In this document: piece after piece, positions 13,380-24,623 of the stretch | Position numbering within the stretch: position 1 is the stretch's first letter | How the letters are laid out: each line of letters begins with the position of its first letter | From: Amphibalanus amphitrite | Taxonomy: Eukaryota > Arthropoda > Thecostraca > Balanomorpha > Balanidae | NCBI RefSeq assembly: GCF_019059575.1 | Contig: NW_024881533.1 | Span: 248,001-312,000 of the forward strand | Direction: 5' to 3' | Length of the DNA: 64,000 nt | Translations under genes and position numbers: made by a program | The notes under the pieces: generated by a model | What the model saw: the letters and a program-made list of their open reading frames with translations, nothing else | Told to the model about the DNA's origin: nothing | Database searches by the model: none

Positions 13380-14080
13380 ATAATTGAGTATGGGCGCTAG
13401 GTGGCGCTAGGCATCTCACCCAGCTGCGTAGGTGGCGCCAGATCCGCAACGCCTCTCGGTATTTGCGACGGGAGCCATCTTTTGCGCAATTATCCCAAGG
13501 TGACAGACAACGTTCGTGACAGATGGTGGTTATGCATGTGCTGGTGCCTTCTGTTGTTCTATCAATTCCGTGGAGACATGCAGACTGCAGAGTATAGCAG
13601 CTGCCAGCTGGCCACCAGCTACATGATCGGGAAATCGGCTGGTGACCGCGCAGACAGTCCGATTTTCGCTGGTGACGGGGGCGGGTCAACTCCAGCGTAA
13701 CTCGCATTGGACACCCAGTGTCACAGACCGGCCTCCTCAGGTATCACCAGGACATAGTCGGTGGTGGCCGGATTCCTCAGACGGGTGGCACCAGGCCAGC
13801 CAGTTAGAGCGAGCACCAAACGACCTCACAAAGTCCGGCCTGGGCGCTGGCTAGAGCGCCAACACACGGAGAGGGTGGATGACTGTTTATTGCTGTATTG
13901 TCCTTGCATAGTGGTTGGAAGACCGGTGGCACGGGCCGGCCGCCGGGTGGAAGACAAACACTTCCTAGGCCCAGGCGGCCGGGCCGGGACGGTCTGCGGT
14001 ACGGGGCTGTAGGAGACGGACCTGCCCCGGCCGCTCCGCCCCGCCGGCCTGGCGGGCCGACAGCCGACGGTCGGGAGATC
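13380..14080. other. No recognisable gene
   Basis: Mixed GC-rich sequence. It starts with a small duplicated GGGCGCTAGGTGGCGCTAGG. Short open frames exist on both strands but none has a domain or splice context that I can support. Confidence 0.4.
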
Positions 14081-14085
14081 GGCAC

Positions 14086-14265
14086 CGCAGCGCGGTACAC
14101 GCCGCACAGTGCGGTACACGGTGTACACGCGGTACACGCCGCACATCGCGGTACACGCCGCACAGTGCGGTACACGGCGTACACGCGGTACACGGCATAC
14201 ATGCGGTACAAGCCGCACAGTGCGGTACCCGCTACACAGCGCGGTACACACCGCACAAACACTGG
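14086..14265. repeat. GCGGTACACGC minisatellite
   Basis: About 180 bp of tandem and partly palindromic copies of GCGGTACACGC / GCCGCACAGT, for example GTACACGCCGCACAGTGCGG repeated with small changes. The motif is rich in GTAC palindromes. The Cys/Thr/Tyr-rich open frames over this block come from the repeat. Confidence 0.85.
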
Positions 14266-14994
14266 GCAATGTGCTATAGACAGACAACAGTGCCGACACG
14301 GCGCCGCTAATCTGTACGGTTATCTGGACGAGTCGTTTGCCGTTCGACGAGCATCACCTGGTCGTAATACACAGACACTGCGCGCAGTAAGAGGGATGCC
14401 ACACTGGCGCTGATAACGTCCGAGACTGGTGCGGCACCGGTAGCACTGGGGCTACCCTCGGCCCCGGCAGTCCCGGCCTAAAGGCAGTGAGAGGTGCGGC
14501 TGCCCCAGGCAGCGCAGAGCATAGGCGGCGCCCCAACAAACCACATATGGACCCGGGTGAGCTGGCCCGCACAGTTGAGCAATTAAACCTGACTCATTGC
14601 ATTGAATGGTAGTTAAACGGTGGTTGACACTAGTGGTCGCTCGACGCGACCTCGCACGGGAATGGGATAAATCACGGGAAATCTATCGTCACCTGATCTA
14701 GAAAAACGCAGTTGAACTGTTATTGCTTATGGACGCCATGCTTTATACTGACTTCATGCTTCATAATAATATTCTTACATTAAACTACCGATATCACGTC
14801 CCGTCAGTGCAACCAATCTACCATAAAATCTGAAGCACGGTTGATATCAATCACCATGTAAATAATGACTAAAACGGAACGAATAAACGATTTCATCCTG
14901 CCCACTACACGCACAGTAACACGAGCAGCTGAGGTGCAGGGACACAGCGGTCTCCTGGACCTAACATGGTGCGACGGGCGGCCGGCCGGCAGCG

Positions 14995-15049
14995 CTAGCG
15001 GTGCTTCTTGGCTCGCCGCTGGTCGGCAGTGGCCGCGTCCGCCTTCTGC
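14995..15049 (-). CDS. Possible terminal exon, unidentified gene
   Basis: On the minus strand a TCCGTGTTACAG acceptor-like site is followed by a short lysine/arginine-rich frame ending ...RRAKKHR and TAG. The composition resembles the C-terminus of a nucleolar or RNA-binding protein, but the exon is too short to identify. No upstream exon was found between this point and the AIG1-like gene, so it could also be chance. The flanks 14266-14990 and 15050-15480 show nothing else I can name. Confidence 0.22.
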
Positions 15050-15482
15050 TTCCCTGTAACACGGAACGGAACTGGTGAGGAGACCGAGCGGCAGGGTCCC
15101 GGACAGGCAACACACCGGTGGAAACTGCTGCAGCAACTAGTACAGCAGCACTGAGCTCAACCGACTCAAATAGCACGCGAAAATAATACCATCAGTGTTC
15201 ACTAAATGTTCCGTTAAAATCAAAACTCAAAGAAATCATCACACCAGCAATTGGAATGCTCTATGCTAGCCGCACCACCGCGCCCGCTGGTGCGGCTAAC
15301 ATGCAATCTTGTACAATATAATAACTGGAGGACAATGCTCTACCCCGGCCCTTAGCCGACGATGAATGGTGACCCACCAACTGATAGGAACTCCCTTAAA
15401 CACCGCACCACTAACAGAGTGCCTCTAATTCTAACATATCCGGCGGCGGTATTACAGCGCTCGTCGCTCAGTCTCTCACCCC

Positions 15483-16840
15483 ACGGTTCGTCGGAAGGTC
15501 ATCTCGGGCTCAAAAGAAACGATATATACCATTCGAAAGCTGACGGTGAGCTGAATCCAAAAATGTAATTTTTATCAAAAGAGATCGATGGCCTTTTTGG
15601 AAAATTGCGTTTTTGTAAAAACTTTATAATCTTTTATTCAACGGGCTGTCCCGGACATTCTTAAAAACATAAACAGGTATTTTTGAGTTCCAGTGAAAGC
15701 TGAACGCCAAAAGAACAATATTTAGCGAAGCAATATTTTCAAACATTAATATGCGTCTCCCACAGCCGACAATAAGGCGCAATCACACAGCTAAGTGTCA
15801 CGATGGACCAAAGTCAGCCACACAGAAGCGTGAAATGACCCTTATCGACTCGCAGACCCGGCGCTATCGGCCCGCCTGACCGGCCACGGAAAGAACGTCC
15901 GGCTCTCGTTCTACTAAACAAATGTCACATTTGTCAGTTTAACTGTCCACATCGCTATTAAAGTTATTCAGGATACCTGTGAAGAAAATTCATTGTTCTG
16001 TCATCTTTACATCATGCATTAATTTGCATTTGTTCATGTCTACTTTGCTCAAATGAGCTTGGTATCATGCCCATATAAGGAAAATGGGCCGCGCTGAAAT
16101 GTCAGAGGTTGCACCGGCCTCAGCTCGGGTGGAGTGGGGGTAGCGCCCGGTGGGGCAGGGTAACCTTTGACCGGTCGCACGGCCGAGCAGCTGTCACCAG
16201 TACAGCCTCTGACAGTGAAACCCGCTCACTTCCCCTGCGCGGGCACTGAGCGCAGCTGGATGGAACAAAATATGTATAAGAAAAATGTAAATTAAAGCAT
16301 GTTGTAAATCAAACAGAACAATGAATTTTCTTCACAGGTATCCTGAATAACTTTGATAGCGATGTGGACAGTTAAAGTGACAAATACGACATTTGTTTAG
16401 TAGAACGAGAGCCGAACGTTCTTTCCATGGCCGGTCAGGCGGGCCGAGAGCGCCGGGTCTGTGAGTCGATAAGGGTCATTTCACGCTTGTGTGTGGCTGA
16501 CTTTGGTCCATCGTGACACTTAGCTGTGTGATTGCGCCTTATTGTCGGCTGTGGGAGACGCATATTAATGGTTGGAAATATTGCTTCGCTAAATATTGTT
16601 CTTTTGGCGTTCATCTTTCACTGGAACTCAAAAATACATGTTTATGTTTTCAAGAATGTCCGGGACAGCCCGTTGAATAAAAGATTATAAAGTTTTTACA
16701 AAAAACGCAATTTTCAAAAAAGGCCATCGATCGATTTTGATAAAAATTACATTTTAGGATTCAGCTCACCGTCAGCTTTCGAATGGTATATATCGTTTCT
16801 TTTGAGCCTGAGATGACCTTCCGACGAACCGTGACCCCAG
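15483..16840. mobile_element. Foldback element with arms of about 530 bp
   Basis: Left arm (about 15483-16010) begins ACGGTTCGTCGGAAGGTCAT. Right arm (about 16310-16840) is its reverse complement with modest divergence and ends ATGACCTTCCGACGAACCGT. A spacer of about 300 bp separates them. It has no convincing coding sequence. On both sides the neighbour sequence is a copy of the 3' end of the adjacent AIG1-like terminal exon (CGCAGTCTCTCACCCC), so the element sits in duplicated host sequence. Confidence 0.85.
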
Positions 16841-16847
16841 ACGAGAG

Positions 16848-16989
16848 GCTCTAATAACTATAGCTATACCCACGCGGTATTACAGCACACGTCGCGCAGT
16901 CTCTCACCCCAGATGAGGGGGTCTAATAACTATAGCTATACCCACGCGTCTGCGGTGGTACAGCGCTCGTCGCGCAGTCTCTCACCCCA
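16848..16989 (-). repeat. Tandem duplication of the AIG1-like exon 4 end
   Basis: Two units of about 65-77 bp share AACTATAGCTATACCCACGCG...GTCGCGCAGTCTCTCACCCC, the sequence around the last codons and stop of the AIG1-like gene. A third, partial copy lies beyond the foldback element at about 15446-15482. The real stop codon is in the innermost copy (16936-16938). Confidence 0.75.
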
Positions 16990-17137
16990 GACGAGGTGGT
17001 CCAGCTTCTTGCCGAGGAGGTAGAGGCCGATGGCGAAGGCGAGGTTGGCAGCCATGAAGGCGATCCTCAGAGGCCACGAGAGCACCTTCATCACCCCGTA
17101 CACCCAGAGCTCGGCCACCAGAGCCAGGTACATGGTC
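16936..17137 (-). CDS. AIG1: AIG1-like exon 4 (terminal)
   Basis: Terminal coding exon. The acceptor is TCTGTTACAG|GACCATG; the split codon TG|G from exon 3 restores a tryptophan. It encodes the last 67 residues, two more hydrophobic membrane segments and a polar tail ending ...TTADAWV. It aligns with the C-terminal part of human AIG1 (GMWVYPFLEHI onwards). The first 35 bases of this exon, together with its splice acceptor, are reiterated 28 more times upstream in the intron. Confidence 0.9.
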
Positions 17138-19230
17138 CTGTAACAGACCACAGTCACACCCCATCAATTCGCACACCCATGACCCAGAGCTCGGCCACCA
17201 GAGCCAGGTACATGGTCCTGTAACAGACCACACCCCATCAATTCGCACACCCATGACCCAGAGCTCGGCCACCAGAGCCAGGTACATGGTCCTGTAACAG
17301 ACCACACCCCATCAATTCGCACACCCATGACCCAGAGCTCGGCCACCAGAGCCAGGTACATGGTCCTGCAACAGACCACACCCCATCAATTCGCACACCC
17401 ATGACCCAGAGCTCGGCCACCAGAGCCAGGTACATGGTCCTGCAACAGACCACACCCCATCAATTCGCACACCCATGACCCAGAGCTCGGCCACCAGAGC
17501 CAGGTACATGGTCCTGTAACAGACCACACCCCATCAATTCGCACACCCATGACCCAGAGCTCGGCCACCAGAGCCAGGTACATGGTCCTGTAACAGACCA
17601 CACCCCATCAATTCGCACACCCATGACCCAGAGCTCGGCCACCAGAGCCAGGTACATGGTCCTGTAACAGACCACACCCCATCAATTCGCACACCCATGA
17701 CCCAGAGCTCGGCCACCAGAGCCAGGTACATGGTCCTGTAACAGACCACACCCCATCAATTCGCACACCCATGACCCAGAGCTCGGCCACCAGAGCCAGG
17801 TACATGGTCCTGTAACAGACCACACCCCATCAATTCGCACACCCATGACCCAGAGCTCGGCCACCAGAGCCAGGTACATGGTCCTGTAACAGACCACACC
17901 CCATCAATTCGCACACCCATGACCCAGAGCTCGGCCACCAGAGCCAGGTACATGGTCCTGTAACAGACCACACCCCATCAATTCGCACACCCATGACCCA
18001 GAGCTCGGCCACCAGAGCCAGGTACATGGTCCTGTAACAGACCACACCCCATCAATTCGCACACCCATGACCCAGAGCTCGGCCACCAGAGCCAGGTACA
18101 TGGTCCTGTAACAGACCACACCCCATCAATTCGCACACCCATGACCCAGAGCTCGGCCACCAGAGCCAGGTACATGGTCCTGTAACAGACCACACCCCAT
18201 CAATTCGCACACCCATGACCCAGAGCTCGGCCACCAGAGCCAGGTACATGGTCCTGTAACAGACCACACCCCATCAATTCGCACACCCATGACCCAGAGC
18301 TCGGCCACCAGAGCCAGGTACATGGTCCTGTAACAGACCACACCCCATCAATTCGCACACCCATGACCCAGAGCTCGGCCACCAGAGCCAGGTACATGGT
18401 CCTGCAACAGACCACACCCCATCAATTCGCACACCCATGACCCAGAGCTCGGCCACCAGAGCCAGGTACATGGTCCTGTAACAGACCACACCCCATCAAT
18501 TCGCACACCCATGACCCAGAGCTCGGCCACCAGAGCCAGGTACATGGTCCTGTAACAGACCACACCCCATCAATTCGCACACCCATGACCCAGAGCTCGG
18601 CCACCAGAGCCAGGTACATGGTCCTGTAACAGACCACACCCCATCAATTCGCACACCCATGACCCAGAGCTCGGCCACCAGAGCCAGGTACATGGTCCTG
18701 TAACAGACCACACCCCATCAATTCGCACACCCATGACCCAGAGCTCGGCCACCAGAGCCAGGTACATGGTCCTGTAACAGACCACACCCCATCAATTCGC
18801 ACACCCATGACCCAGAGCTCGGCCACCAGAGCCAGGTACATGGTCCTGTAACAGACCACACCCCATCAATTCGCACACCCATGACCCAGAGCTCGGCCAC
18901 CAGAGCCAGGTACATGGTCCTGTAACAGACCACACCCCATCAATTCGCACACCCATGACCCAGAGCTCGGCCACCAGAGCCAGGTACATGGTCCTGTAAC
19001 AGACCACACCCCATCAATTCGCACACCCATGACCCAGAGCTCGGCCACCAGAGCCAGGTACATGGTCCTGTAACAGACCACACCCCATCAATTCGCACAC
19101 CCATGACCCAGAGCTCGGCCACCAGAGCCAGGTACATGGTCCTGTAACAGACCACACCCCATCAATTCGCACACCCATGACCCAGAGCTCGGCCACCAGA
19201 GCCAGGTACATGGTCCTGTAACAAACCACG
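17138..19230 (-). repeat. 74-bp minisatellite of splice acceptor plus exon start
   Basis: 28 near-identical 74-bp units (motif CCCAGAGCTC at 17183 through 19181, exactly 27 x 74 apart) plus the exon's own copy at 17103, offset by 80 bp because of a 6-bp insertion. On the coding strand each unit reads ...GGTGTGGTCTGTTACAG|GACCATGTACCTGGCT..., that is, a complete 3' splice site with the first 35 bases of exon 4. Units differ almost only by T/C before the AG (C-type at about 17370, 17444 and 18404). 74 is not divisible by 3, so each unit shifts frame; read from the correct phase, a stop appears in the third unit. Confidence 0.97.
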
Positions 19231-20690
19231 GAGCCACAGATCTAGCGCGTCGAACACAAACACCGCACAGGTCCCGACCAGGCACCGCGCCGGTGGACAG
19301 CAACAAATGCAAATCATCAATGTACAACGTTACCTACCACAACAATATCTGAGCCCATTGGATGCCTAAAGTCAGGGCGGATTTGTTTCACATGAACTAG
19401 GCTACATGTGCATGAAAGGAGTGACACAAGAGACAGACCTGTGCTAATAATCAGCCAAAAGCCAGGCGTATCCTGCTCGGTCAAATCGCAACGACTTCAC
19501 AACGAAATGATGAGCTGAATAACACATTTCATCAGTACTGTTAGTTGTTACTTTGCTTTATCATATGACACCAAGCTTGGCTATCAACAATGGAAAGTCG
19601 GAGACGCATACCTATCGAGATGAGGCATCATGTCAAGAGGCAAAAACACAAAACAAAAACAAAAACAGACAAACAGAACCGTGAGTGAGATGCCCTAAAT
19701 CGGAACCGAAATACGCGAGGCGGCGACGGTTTTATCAAGCGCACCCTTTTTTGTTGTTGAGATAGGCTTTCGATAGCCGCTCCACCGAACCCCCTTCCCG
19801 GGACTGAGGACAGTGGCACGCTACAAAGGTCGCGAACAAGTTTAATGTTTATCGATTGACAAGACCTTGAACAGTCGATCCTCCATCGGGGACGTGAACA
19901 TCAACACAAGGCGCGTCAACTTATGATCGAGGCAGAAACACCACACGTGGCATATCGTTGGCGATCATCTTTGCCCCTACTGACCATAACACTGAACGCG
20001 ACTGCAGTTCGGGTGATCGGCACATTTGGCGGAGTTTTTCCCGCCAACCGCCCTGCCTAGTGACACGCGGCGACCGGAGAGTCATCTCCCGCAGCCGGGC
20101 GATCGACCCCTGTCACTGGGCGACCTTCGGCCCCACCTTCGCTCCCACAGGCGCCAGTCAGCAGACAGAGTCATAAAAAGCGCTGCTGAGGAGGCGTATC
20201 TACAGAGGCCACATCAGTGCTACTTTCCTGAGCGAGAGTCAGCGATCCGAGAAGCCTTAGCTAATCCAAGCCGAAGTACATGCTCCGACAACTATCCCTG
20301 AACAGATTCGGGACTCAAGGAAAATACTGTTTATATTGAGTGAGCCAAACGTATCATTCGATAGATATTCTTTTTTTTTTGCTTAATAATCTTAATAAGA
20401 CAAAACATTAGTTTTCGATCGGAGCTTTCGAATCGGGTTCACTTTAAATAATCAGTGTAAACCAAAAGCGAGGATTAAAGGACAACAATTATTTCAAAGT
20501 GTCACCTATCGACAGTAAACTAGGGTTCGTACCTAAGGGCAATTTAGCTCCACAAACATCAGACGCCAGGAGTTTCGCTTCGAAACCGGGCAGGTGCCAG
20601 CAGTCTGTCAGGATCAACCGCGAGACTAAGTTACATACAGTGGCCTGCCTGTGGCCGAGTAGGGCTTTTCCCAGCAGAAAGGCAGAAAGA
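19231..20690. other. Intron 3 of the AIG1-like gene, no gene recognised
   Basis: Intronic for the minus-strand AIG1-like gene. It contains short open frames on both strands and a poly-T tract near 20370, but no domain, repeat family or RNA gene that I can support. Confidence 0.5.
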
Positions 20691-20717
20691 CAGACTCACC
20701 AGACTGTGGTAGTCTCT

Positions 20718-20946
20718 CTGTGACCAGGGGGGGGGACGGAGAGCGAGTCTGTAGACACTCAGCAGACTGCAGTAGTCTGTCTGTGACCGGGCGGGAGACG
20801 GGGAGGGAGTCTGTAGACACTCAGCAGACTACAGTAGTCTGTCTGTGACCGGGCGGGAGACTGGGAGGGAGTCTGTGGACACTCAGCAGACTGCAGTAGT
20901 CTGTCTGTGACCGGGCGGGAGACGGGGGCAGGGACTGCAGACGGAC
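20718..20946. repeat. 62-bp tandem repeat at the exon 3 donor
   Basis: About 3.5 units of 62 bp (CAGCAGACTG motif at 20760, 20822 and 20884). The array abuts the exon 3 splice donor. On the coding strand the real donor reads CTG|GTGAGTGTCC; the repeat copies read CTGAGTGTCC, the same intron start with the donor G altered, followed by related CAGACTCCCTCCC sequence. It appears to be an expansion of the first bases of the intron. Confidence 0.8.
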
Positions 20947-20952
20947 ACTCAC

Positions 20953-21170
20953 CAGGCCAGGTAGGCACCCAGGAAGAGCACCAGAAGCGCGAGCGACACG
21001 TGGTGACTGCTGAAGTGGTGCGGCACCAGCACCAGCTCGAGCAGCGCCAGCAGCACGGGCGCCGTGTGCACGCCGTGGTTCAGCGCCGACGGGTAGAAGA
21101 GGTCCATCACCTCCGGGAACACCAGCTCCCGGCTGATGGCGTACATGCCCCAGAACAGGATACACACCAC
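20953..21170 (-). CDS. AIG1: AIG1-like exon 3
   Basis: 218-bp internal exon, acceptor CGCCGGCAG|GTGGTGTG, donor CTG|GTGAGT. It encodes residues 106-177, including a hydrophobic segment, a short loop with FYPSALNHGVH, and another membrane segment. The second histidine of NHGVH (about His140) corresponds to the catalytic histidine (His134) of human AIG1, a threonine-dependent hydrolase of fatty acid esters of hydroxy fatty acids. Splice phase joins perfectly to exons 2 and 4. Confidence 0.93.
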
Positions 21171-21419
21171 CTGCCGGCGCCGGCGGCGGCCCCGCTCAGT
21201 GCCGCTCAGGGAGGGAAACTCATACACAGGAAGTCATTGTCAGCTGCATTGAAATCTTTGTCTCCGCAAATCTTAGGCCGCATTTCCTCGAAACCAGAAC
21301 TATGTTTGAGCGTAAATCAATCCAATTACTTATTCGACAGAGACATTCGTCCGCCAATCACAGCAATTTAAAAGCGGCATCACCTGGGCTATTTCCCTAC
21401 CCACGAAAGCCGGGATGGG

Positions 21420-21840
21420 GGGGGGGGGAGGGTCTGCCGAGGGCTAGTCCAATGGACCAGCGGGCTAGTCCAATGGACCAGCCCCCAACACCTCACAGTG
21501 GGAAGTATATGAGTCCAGTGGGATAAGAGTACAGGCCTGGGATAGGACCATGTGAGGGAGTCTCAGAATCTCCCAGTGACATTCACACCATATGGGACAA
21601 GTGTGGCAGTATGTTGGAAGATTCAGAGACAAAAGCGTGCATCTCGATGGAGATTTGCTTCTGAGAAATATACATAGGAGTGGACTCAACAAAAATTTGT
21701 AGACAAAGAAATGTCGATAAGCATAAATGTGCGAAAATCATCATTACGAATAAATGCAATGAGTTAGCATAATGTAAAGAAATGTGGGACACAAACAAAT
21801 TGTCAATGAGCAAAAACAAAGGATTAATATTTGCTGGCAA
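21420..21840. other. Intron 2 sequence with poly-G tract
   Basis: A G-run near 21419-21429 and a small duplication of the phrase GGGCTAGTCCAATGGACCAG (21441 and 21461). No gene was recognised on either strand between 21230 and 21900. Confidence 0.45.
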
Positions 21841-21899
21841 AAATGATGGGTCTGGCTACAAAACAGATGGATGATGGATATTACCAGTGCTTTACGCGA

Positions 21900-22580
21900 T
21901 ACCTAATTTTCGGACCTGCGATAACGATAAAACAATAAGAAAGGTTTGCGATAACGATAAACGATAAACGATAAAAATATTAAATTTAACAGCGATAGCA
22001 AAAAACGATAACGATTATTGTTTTTAACATCGATAACGAAACGATAAACGATAAAACGATAACGATAATTGTTTTTTAACAGCGATAACAAAAGCGATAG
22101 GAAATACAGCTTAAATAAGTGTACTTTAAGTGTACAAAGACGGAAACCTGAGCCAAGTTGGCGTAGTTTTTTATGCCGAGTTTGACTTTCTGGAGCAAGT
22201 TCATTTATATAATTGTTCACTTCCCCAGATATGCGGGAGTGGACCCCCCCCCCGTGACTGACCTCAGCCTGGTCCGCCGCGCAAATTTATACCACCCGTC
22301 GGCCGTCTGACAGATCTGTTCACTTAGCAGATAGCAACAGGTTGCAAACACATGTCACATACTGTCGCGCGGCGTACACTGTCGATCGTCTTCCATTTTT
22401 CCATCATCCCGTTTTACATTTTATCGTTTATCGCTCATAATTTTTGTAACTTACGATAAGTGGATGAGCGATAATTTTGAAAATTTAGCGATAAAAGATG
22501 ACGATACCGATTTACTTAACAGCGATATTCGATAATTATCGTTTACCGTTTATCGCTCATCCTATCGCATGCGGAAACCA
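21900..22580. repeat. GATAAC/GTTATC-rich inverted short repeats
   Basis: 21915-22110 is dense in CGATAACGATAAACGATAAAA. 22420-22570 carries the same motif mostly in reverse complement (ATCGTTTATCGCTCAT). Together they look like the degenerate arms of a foldback-type repeat of about 680 bp, in the same style as the ATCGTA pair at 11.6/13.0 kb. There is no coding function. Confidence 0.6.
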
Positions 22581-22643
22581 CTGGATATTACATAATTAAG
22601 TTACTATCAATTATACAAATAATGAGACTAAAGAGAACCTTAA

Positions 22644-23850
22644 CCCGCGCCCTGGTGGGGTCTGTTTATAACGCGACCTGGTGGGGTGGGGGTGGGGGGC
22701 TATTTTTTGCCCCCCCCCCCTCGTATCTCCGAAACTACTGGACGGATCCGCTAAATTCAAACGGCGTTCGAAAGGCCTGTCAAATTTGTCGAAGGAAACC
22801 AAATTTCATTGACCTCGGAGTCACCGATGACGTCACAGGTCATGTCAAAGATGAAATGTTTCACCGTTCACGGGTCTGGGAATGCGCTATAACACCGAGG
22901 AAAACGCATTTTGTCGAGAAGCAGCGATAGGGCGTCAGTCAGTTGCCTAGTACATATGTTGCTATTAGAGGTCACTGACAATACCAGGTCAGGTCACAGG
23001 CCAGGTCACCAAGGGTCACAGGTCAGGTCACATGAACCCAACTTTAGGTACTAAGGTTGTGCGATGCATGTTTTATGGCCAATTTTTTATTTCCAACTCA
23101 ATGGTGTTGGTTATAAGACTATCAGGTACGTCTTAGGTCACTTTCTGGTGAAGGTCAGGTCAAGGTCAGGTCAAAAAAGGTCAAATTTTGAAGTTGATAG
23201 TTTTGCATAAAAGGGGTATTGATTCGATGCAGCTCGTCACGGGGAGTCTAATGGTGGTCTGTGTTTTGCGCTAGGGGTGTAGAATTGCTAAAAATTGAGT
23301 TTGAAAATTTGACGCCATCAATTTTGAACAGTTTTTCCGCTATAACTTCGCCAAAAAAGAGGTATCAATCTCAAATTTGGTATGTGGATAGAAGGCGGTA
23401 AGGACTATCACATATATTCCGGTTTTTGCGAAATTCAAAAAACTTTTTGGATTTTTAGGCTATTATATTCAAAAAATCTATTTTTTGATTTTTGGGGGTC
23501 AAAATCCGAAAAATTCAAAAATCCGAGATAGCAGTTTTGTAGCCCTGTCAATTCTACAGCTTTTATGTCTTTATCATTTTTCTGTATTTGCAAAGCCATA
23601 GGCCTGACAGCTCTTCCCGCGAAACCCTTTTTTGGGTCGAAAACGGCAGAACATGACGTCACTCGACACTCTGACGTCATTTCCGGCCAACCTATCATAG
23701 CCTTTGGAAAATTTTTAGTCACAATGTGTAAAATTGATGTCCGGGAGGGTACTGAAAGTTTGGTGACGATCGGCACAGCGGTTCTGGAGATAACTATGTC
23801 GAAAAGTCTGGAGGGGGGGAATAGCCCCCCCCCCCCCACCAGGGCGCGGG
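22644..23850. mobile_element. TTAA-flanked AGGTCA-rich element (copy 1)
   Basis: 1207-bp nonautonomous element with terminal inverted repeats CCCGCGCCCTGGTGGGG / CCCCACCAGGGCGCGGG, flanked by TTAA at 22640-22643 and 23851-23854. It contains C- and G-runs just inside each end and a central cluster (about 22975-23195) of AGGTCA hexamers, many in direct repeat. Half of it is also present inverted at 32740-33304. The open frames have no recognised domain. Confidence 0.88.
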
Positions 23851-23923
23851 TTAAGAAGCATTAAACATTCTCTGACTGTTCATAACTCCACTAAAGAGGT
23901 ACTGGTAGCCACCTATCACTGAC

Positions 23924-24061
23924 CATGGCAATAGGCAGGGAGAGCGCAGTGAAGAACACATCCCTGAGCCTCTGCAGCCGAGAGGTGGCGCTATACACCA
24001 CAGTGCTGGTACCAAACACATCATTGATGGCCGCAAGGATGTTGTACACCAGCTGCACTGT
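23924..24061 (-). CDS. AIG1: AIG1-like exon 2
   Basis: 138-bp internal exon (phase 0 at both ends), acceptor TTTGTTTCAG|ACAGTG, donor CCATG|GTCAGT. It encodes residues 60-105: a membrane segment (TVQLVYNILAAIN), a loop, the charged RLQRLRD motif typical of this family between membrane segments, and the start of the next segment (FFTALSLPIAM). It matches the region of human AIG1 from VIQAVFF to VLAFPVGV. The donor is immediately adjacent to the TTAA-flanked element (end at 23850). Confidence 0.9.
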
Positions 24062-24411
24062 CTGAAACAAAAACACATTTATATGCCACAAAACACTGCT
24101 CATCACATGATTGATGATTTATCACATGATTTATCAGTCTCTCATGGCCCCTGGGTACTGAGAATCTGCAGTATGCAGCTTATTTGCATTTAATAAAGAT
24201 TTAAAGAAAGGACAGCTAAAAGACAGCAAAATAACGAAAAACAGCATATTAAAGTAACATAATTGCAAACAAATAAATTATTCCAACAACAGTTTCTTTA
24301 TAAGTCATACTAAGTCCTAAGATACTAGATACTCTGTTTGATCATATGTCAACATTAACAACAGGCTCATTCAATAGGTACATTCTAATTTCATCCAGCC
24401 CCACTTCTTAC

Positions 24412-24588
24412 CAGTCCCCAAACAGTGAGGAATTTCCATCGTCCTCCCCATTGCGGCCGCACACTGAAAAGCTCCTTTACGACTGGATGATCTTGCACCA
24501 GTTTGGCATTCTCCAGCAGGTGATATGTTTCATAATAGGTGCAGCCTCCAAATACGGCAATGCCGACCAAGTGAAGCAGGAGGCCCAT
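24412..24588 (-). CDS. AIG1: AIG1-like exon 1 (start), FAHFA-hydrolase family
   Basis: First coding exon of a complete four-exon gene (735 coding bases, 244 aa; human AIG1 is about 238). ATG at 24588-24586 opens MGLLLHLVGIAVFGG, a first membrane segment; the exon ends at WGGRWKFLTVWGL|GTAAGA. Thr55 in KFLT corresponds to the catalytic Thr43 of human AIG1, and His140 in exon 3 to His134. AIG1/ADTRP proteins are multipass membrane hydrolases that cleave fatty acid esters of hydroxy fatty acids; ADTRP also regulates TFPI in vertebrates. With both catalytic residues, correct length and matching splice phases, the gene looks intact. It cannot be told from ADTRP by sequence reading alone. A MULE-like MITE is inserted 36 bp upstream of the ATG and may alter its promoter or 5' UTR. 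Confidence 0.92.
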
Positions 24589-24623
24589 AATTATCTGTTT
24601 TATCTTGAAAGTGGCTGTGAAAT

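Noticed and set aside
13804..14413. Cysteine/threonine-rich proteins on both strands
   Set aside because: Generated by the GCGGTACACGC minisatellite; no splice sites or conserved motif.
17138..19230. Possible CRISPR-like array
   Set aside because: Units are contiguous 74-bp repeats with no unique spacers, in an animal intron.
17164..19327. Serial 71-aa minus-strand open frames
   Set aside because: One shadow per 74-bp unit of the splice-acceptor minisatellite; each ends in a neighbouring unit.
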